A DNA stretch of 7,709 bases from Thermoplasmata archaeon (GTDB lineage: Archaea; Thermoplasmatota; Thermoplasmata; Lutacidiplasmatales; UBA184): assembly GCA_021823085.1 (NCBI GenBank), contig JAKAPG010000078.1, positions 1 through 7,709 of the forward strand, given 5' to 3'. A program made the translations under genes and the position numbers. Under the pieces are notes generated by a model that saw only the letters and a list, made by a program, of their open reading frames with translations, had not been told where the DNA came from and made no database searches. Positions 5,114 to 7,709 of the stretch are shown here, piece by piece (positions within the stretch are counted from its first letter, which is position 1; the number at the start of each line of letters is the position of its first letter).

Positions 5114-5892
5114 CCGAACCTTCCCGTGATGTACTCTTCCGTCAGCCGTTCCTTGGGCCGCTCGAACAGCTCCTCGGTTGGCCCCACCTCGACGAGTCGG
5201 CCCTCGTAGAGGAACGCGGTCCGGTCCGCCACGCGGGTCGCCTGCAACAGATTGTGGGTGACGATGATGACGCACAGGGATTTGTCGAGCTCCGTGATCA
5301 GCGACTCGACCGATTTCGCCGCCTGAGGATCGAGGCTCGCGGTGGGTTCGTCGAGCAGCAGCACGCGGGGCTGAACGGCCAGGGCACGGGCGATGCACAA
5401 TCGCTGCTGTTGGCCGCCCGAGAGCTCGAGCGCGGGTCGGTACAGGTCGTCGCCGACCTGGTCCCAGAGAGCCGCACGCTGGATCGATTCGATCACGCGT
5501 TCGTGGAGGGTCTCCTCGTCGAACTTGGCGATTCGCAGCCCGAAGGCGACGTTCTCGTACACCGTCATCGGAAAGACGACCGGGCGCTGGAAGACCATTC
5601 CGATCTTCTGTCGGACGATCACCGGGCTCACCGCCGGGTCGTAGATGTTCTGACCCCGGTAGAGGACCTCTCCTTCGATCGAGAGGCCCGGGCTCAGCTC
5701 GGTCATGCGGTTGAGCGTCCGGATGAGTGTGGTCTTCCCGCACCCCGACGGCCCGATGATCGCCGTGGTCATCCGATCCGGAAAGTCGAGCGTGATATCC
5801 TCGAGGATCGCACGGCTCGAGGTCCGGACGCCGAGCCCCCGAGTGGCCATCACGGTCGGACCGGAGCCGACCGGTATGTCGACCGCGCTCAC
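5110..5892 (-). CDS. pstB: Phosphate ABC transporter ATPase PstB
   Basis: A 260-residue ATPase that powers phosphate import through PstCA at the inner face of the membrane. Motifs are Walker A GPSGCGKTT at 47-55, Q-loop Q102 in MVFQRP, signature LSGGQQQRL at 157-165, Walker B VLLLDEP at 177-183, D-loop ASLDP at 185-189 and switch histidine 213 in VTHN. The PstB-specific features are LIRTLNRMTEL after Walker A, QNIYDPAVSPVIVRQKIGMVF as two consecutive pieces (81-90 and 91-101), and LCIARALAV after the signature. Length is as usual for PstB. The start is taken as GTG at 5892, which overlaps the pstA stop as GTGA. An in-frame extension to 6105 would run through the pstA 3' end and lacks family similarity. 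The stop overlaps phoU by 4 nt, so translation of all three is probably coupled. Confidence 0.95.
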   Translation of the reverse strand: MSAVDIPVGSGPTVMATRGLGVRTSSRAILEDITLDFPDRMTTAIIGPSGCGKTTLIRTLNRMTELSPGLSIEGEVLYRGQNIYDPAVSPVIVRQKIGMVFQRPVVFPMTVYENVAFGLRIAKFDEETLHERVIESIQRAALWDQVGDDLYRPALELSGGQQQRLCIARALAVQPRVLLLDEPTASLDPQAAKSVESLITELDKSLCVIIVTHNLLQATRVADRTAFLYEGRLVEVGPTEELFERPKERLTEEYITGRFG

Positions 5893-6788
5893 GACAACAG
5901 CCCCCGAAGACGCCGGCGATAGTGCTCGGCGACCCATTGCAGGGCCACGTTCACCACAATCACGATCATCATGATCATGAACGCTGCCTGGAAGGCCAGC
6001 GCGAGCAGGGTACCGAGGCCGGCGGGTTGTTGGTAGAACAACCAGATCGCCCCGGTAAGGAAGCTGGTCTGGGAGAAGAGGCCGGTCAACGGAGTGCTGC
6101 TCCACCCCGCCGTGTAGATGAGGGGAGCCGTTTCACCGAGCCCGAGCGCCATCGCGAGGATGATGCCTGTCAGGATCGTCGGAAGCGCGATCGGGAACGC
6201 CACCCGGCCGAGGTACTGGATGCGGCGCGAACCGAGCGCGAGCGCCGCCTCGCGATGCGTGGCCGGGACGGCGGAGAATGCGAGGTCGCTCGTGCGGTAG
6301 ATGAACGGCACCATCAGGACCGAGAGCGTGATCGCGCCCCCGAGCACCGTGAAGCCCCACCCCGTGTAGAGCACGAGCAGGAAGTAGCCGAAGTACCCCA
6401 GGACGATCGCCGGGATGCCGGCGAGCACGTTTCCCGCGGTCCGCCCGATCTGCGCGACCCGGGGCGAAGCGTACTCGGCCGTGTACAACCCCGCGAGGAT
6501 TCCGACCGCCGTCGCGATCGCCGTGGAGAGTGCGATCAAGGTGAGGGTCCCGATGATCATCGCGTGAAGTCCGCCCGAGTTCCCGATCTGGTTCTCCGTC
6601 AGGACCGACCAGCTCATCGTCGGAAGTGCTCTTTCCGAGATCCAGTAGATCATGTCCCCCAACGGTACGAGCACGGCGACAAACGGGAGGAGGAGCAACC
6701 ACTGCGCGAGCCGGTCCGTCAGGATCCGCCGCCGAGTATGCGCCGGGGTCGCCAGGAGCTCGTGCTCGGAGACGCTCGGAGTGCTCAT
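5889..6788 (-). CDS. pstA: Phosphate ABC transporter permease PstA
   Basis: A 299-residue integral membrane protein forming the phosphate channel with PstC. After a cytosolic N-terminus of about 28 residues rich in Arg, hydrophobic segments lie near 29-49, 76-104, 120-141, 147-165, 199-218 and 261-285. The EAA loop that docks on PstB is at 180-199 (EAALALGSRRIQYLGRVAFP), followed by GLGETAP at 216-222, a motif conserved in PstA. Six segments and this length suit PstA. The start is ATG at 6788, sharing one base with the pstC stop (TGATG). A GAGGGCGGGG-type purine run precedes it within pstC. The longer open frame running up to 7610 is an out-of-frame overlap of pstC and was not used. Confidence 0.94.
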   Translation of the reverse strand: MSTPSVSEHELLATPAHTRRRILTDRLAQWLLLLPFVAVLVPLGDMIYWISERALPTMSWSVLTENQIGNSGGLHAMIIGTLTLIALSTAIATAVGILAGLYTAEYASPRVAQIGRTAGNVLAGIPAIVLGYFGYFLLVLYTGWGFTVLGGAITLSVLMVPFIYRTSDLAFSAVPATHREAALALGSRRIQYLGRVAFPIALPTILTGIILAMALGLGETAPLIYTAGWSSTPLTGLFSQTSFLTGAIWLFYQQPAGLGTLLALAFQAAFMIMMIVIVVNVALQWVAEHYRRRLRGLLS

Positions 6789-7709
6789 CACCCCGCCCTC
6801 GAGACCATCACCGTCTGGTCCGCTCCCGACGCGCGCTGGCCAATGATGTTCACGATCGCCACGAACGCAAGGAGTACGATCGCGAACTCGGTCAGAGCGT
6901 CCAACAGCACGGGATAGCGGAATGCGCTGTCGAGCTGGTAGAAGATGTAGGAGGCGAGCGTGGTCGAGGGTTCGTACAGGTTGCGCGGGATGTACGTCGA
7001 GGCGCCGATGACCATCGCGACCGCCACGCTCTCTCCGATCGCGCGGCCGAACCCTAGGAAGACCGCGCCGTAGAGTCCCCGGCGCGCTACGCGCATCCGC
7101 ACCCGGCGAACCACCTCCCATTGGGTCGCCCCCAGCGCGAGGCCCGCCTCGACGAGATCGTGGGGGACGCTCCGGAGCGACTCGCGCATCACCGCCGTGG
7201 TGATCGGCACGATCATGAAGATGAGGACGAAGATCGCGAGAAGCGAGCCAACCCCCCCGGGATACAGCTCTCCGCCGAAGCCCGGCAGCCAATACAGGAA
7301 GCCTTGGAGCGTCGGTTGGACCGTGCTTCCAAAGTAGGGGGCGAGAATGACGTAGCCCCAGATCCCGAACACGACGCTGGGGATCCCCGCGAGAAGGTTC
7401 GTGAGGATGGTCAGTACCCGGCCGGCGGCCGGTGGCAGGTAAACCACGATCGCGACGGCCATCGCGATGCTGAGACCGGCCGCCACGAGCAGGGCCGGCA
7501 GGGCCACCAAGAGGGAGTCCGCGAGGAACAGACCGACCCCGAAGACATTCTGGGAGGAATCGATCGGGTTGAAGTTGAAGCGAACCCCGAAGAACGAGAG
7601 GCCGAACCACGTGAGATGGCTCGCGTAGATGAGGACAGCGGCGACGAGAAGCACGAGGATGAATGGTACGAGCGCGACCGGTTGGGAGAGCCCGGCGAGC
7701 ACCCGCCGC
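6788..7709 (-). CDS. pstC: Phosphate ABC transporter permease PstC (5' end probably off window)
   Basis: A membrane permease subunit and partner of PstA. Counting from a GTG at 7702, the visible 304 residues carry hydrophobic segments near 10-28, 57-90, 97-122, 151-170, 211-233 and 269-287. The EAA loop is EAGLALGATQWEVVRRVRMR (185-204). The PstC/PstA hallmark GFGRAIGESVAVAMVIG is at 217-233. A periplasmic-side loop with WLPGFGGELYPGG lies between segments. The frame stays open to the edge (Arg-Arg before the GTG), and no ribosome site precedes that GTG. PstC usually has a longer charged N-terminus before the first membrane segment, so the true start is likely beyond 7709. The GTG remains possible. 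pstS would be expected further upstream on this strand. Confidence 0.92.
   Translation of the reverse strand, partial: RRVLAGLSQPVALVPFILVLLVAAVLIYASHLTWFGLSFFGVRFNFNPIDSSQNVFGVGLFLADSLLVALPALLVAAGLSIAMAVAIVVYLPPAAGRVLTILTNLLAGIPSVVFGIWGYVILAPYFGSTVQPTLQGFLYWLPGFGGELYPGGVGSLLAIFVLIFMIVPITTAVMRESLRSVPHDLVEAGLALGATQWEVVRRVRMRVARRGLYGAVFLGFGRAIGESVAVAMVIGASTYIPRNLYEPSTTLASYIFYQLDSAFRYPVLLDALTEFAIVLLAFVAIVNIIGQRASGADQTVMVSRAG

Noticed and set aside
5114..5743. N-terminal extension of PhoU giving a 470-residue protein
   Set aside because: The added part is an out-of-frame reading of pstB, low-complexity and unlike any PhoU; the ATGA overlap gives a proper start at 5113.
5893..6105. N-terminal extension of PstB within pstA
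   Set aside because: It overlaps the conserved C-terminal membrane segment of PstA in another frame; the GTG at 5892 yields a PstB of normal length.
6789..7610. Extension of PstA to a 573-residue fusion
   Set aside because: The extra residues come from reading pstC out of frame; the sequence is Arg/Pro/Gly-rich without membrane segments.
1..7709. CRISPR arrays, insertion sequences or prophage genes
   Set aside because: No regularly spaced repeats, transposase motifs, terminal inverted repeats or phage-like genes were noticed on either strand by eye.

Overview
The window is GC-rich, gene-dense DNA from an archaeon. The strongest evidence is two adjacent tRNA genes (Gln-CTG, then Leu-TAG). 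Neither encodes the 3' CCA, and together they carry three small introns outside the anticodon loop. Each intron fits the bulge-helix-bulge geometry cut by archaeal tRNA splicing endonuclease. Overlapping genes, strong Shine-Dalgarno sites and weak TATA-like elements agree with this. The phylum cannot be fixed from the sequence. High-GC Thermoplasmatota and Thaumarchaeota are candidates only.

Positions 1-2920, minus strand, hold an uncharacterised anion-type ABC importer. A 605-residue permease made of two fused copies of the membrane domain is followed by a TauB/SsuB-like ATPase. Next comes the start of a small protein resembling the AAA-associated C-terminal domain of such ATPases, cut by the window's left edge and apparently with its own promoter. 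No substrate-binding protein is present, so the substrate is unknown.

Positions 2921-3099 are a divergent intergenic region, with a TATA-like promoter for the transporter on the minus strand and one for the tRNAs on the plus strand. Positions 3100-3381 hold the two tRNA genes. tRNA-Gln has a 34-nt intron in the T loop (59/60). tRNA-Leu has a 27-nt intron in the D loop (21/22) and a 35-nt intron at the same T-loop site. Only 18 nt later starts a PPP-type metallophosphoesterase gene (3400-4308, plus), which probably shares the tRNA transcript or is promoted from within tRNA sequence.

Positions 4331-7709, minus strand, are the high-affinity phosphate import operon pstC-pstA-pstB-phoU. The three junctions overlap by 1, 4 and 4 nt, implying translational coupling. 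PstC and PstA form the membrane channel, PstB powers it, and PhoU regulates it. PstS, and probably the true start of pstC, lie beyond the right edge. The operon converges on the phosphoesterase with 22 nt between stop codons.

The most notable content is the pair of intron-rich tRNA genes, where two neighbours are interrupted at the same T-loop position and one is interrupted twice.
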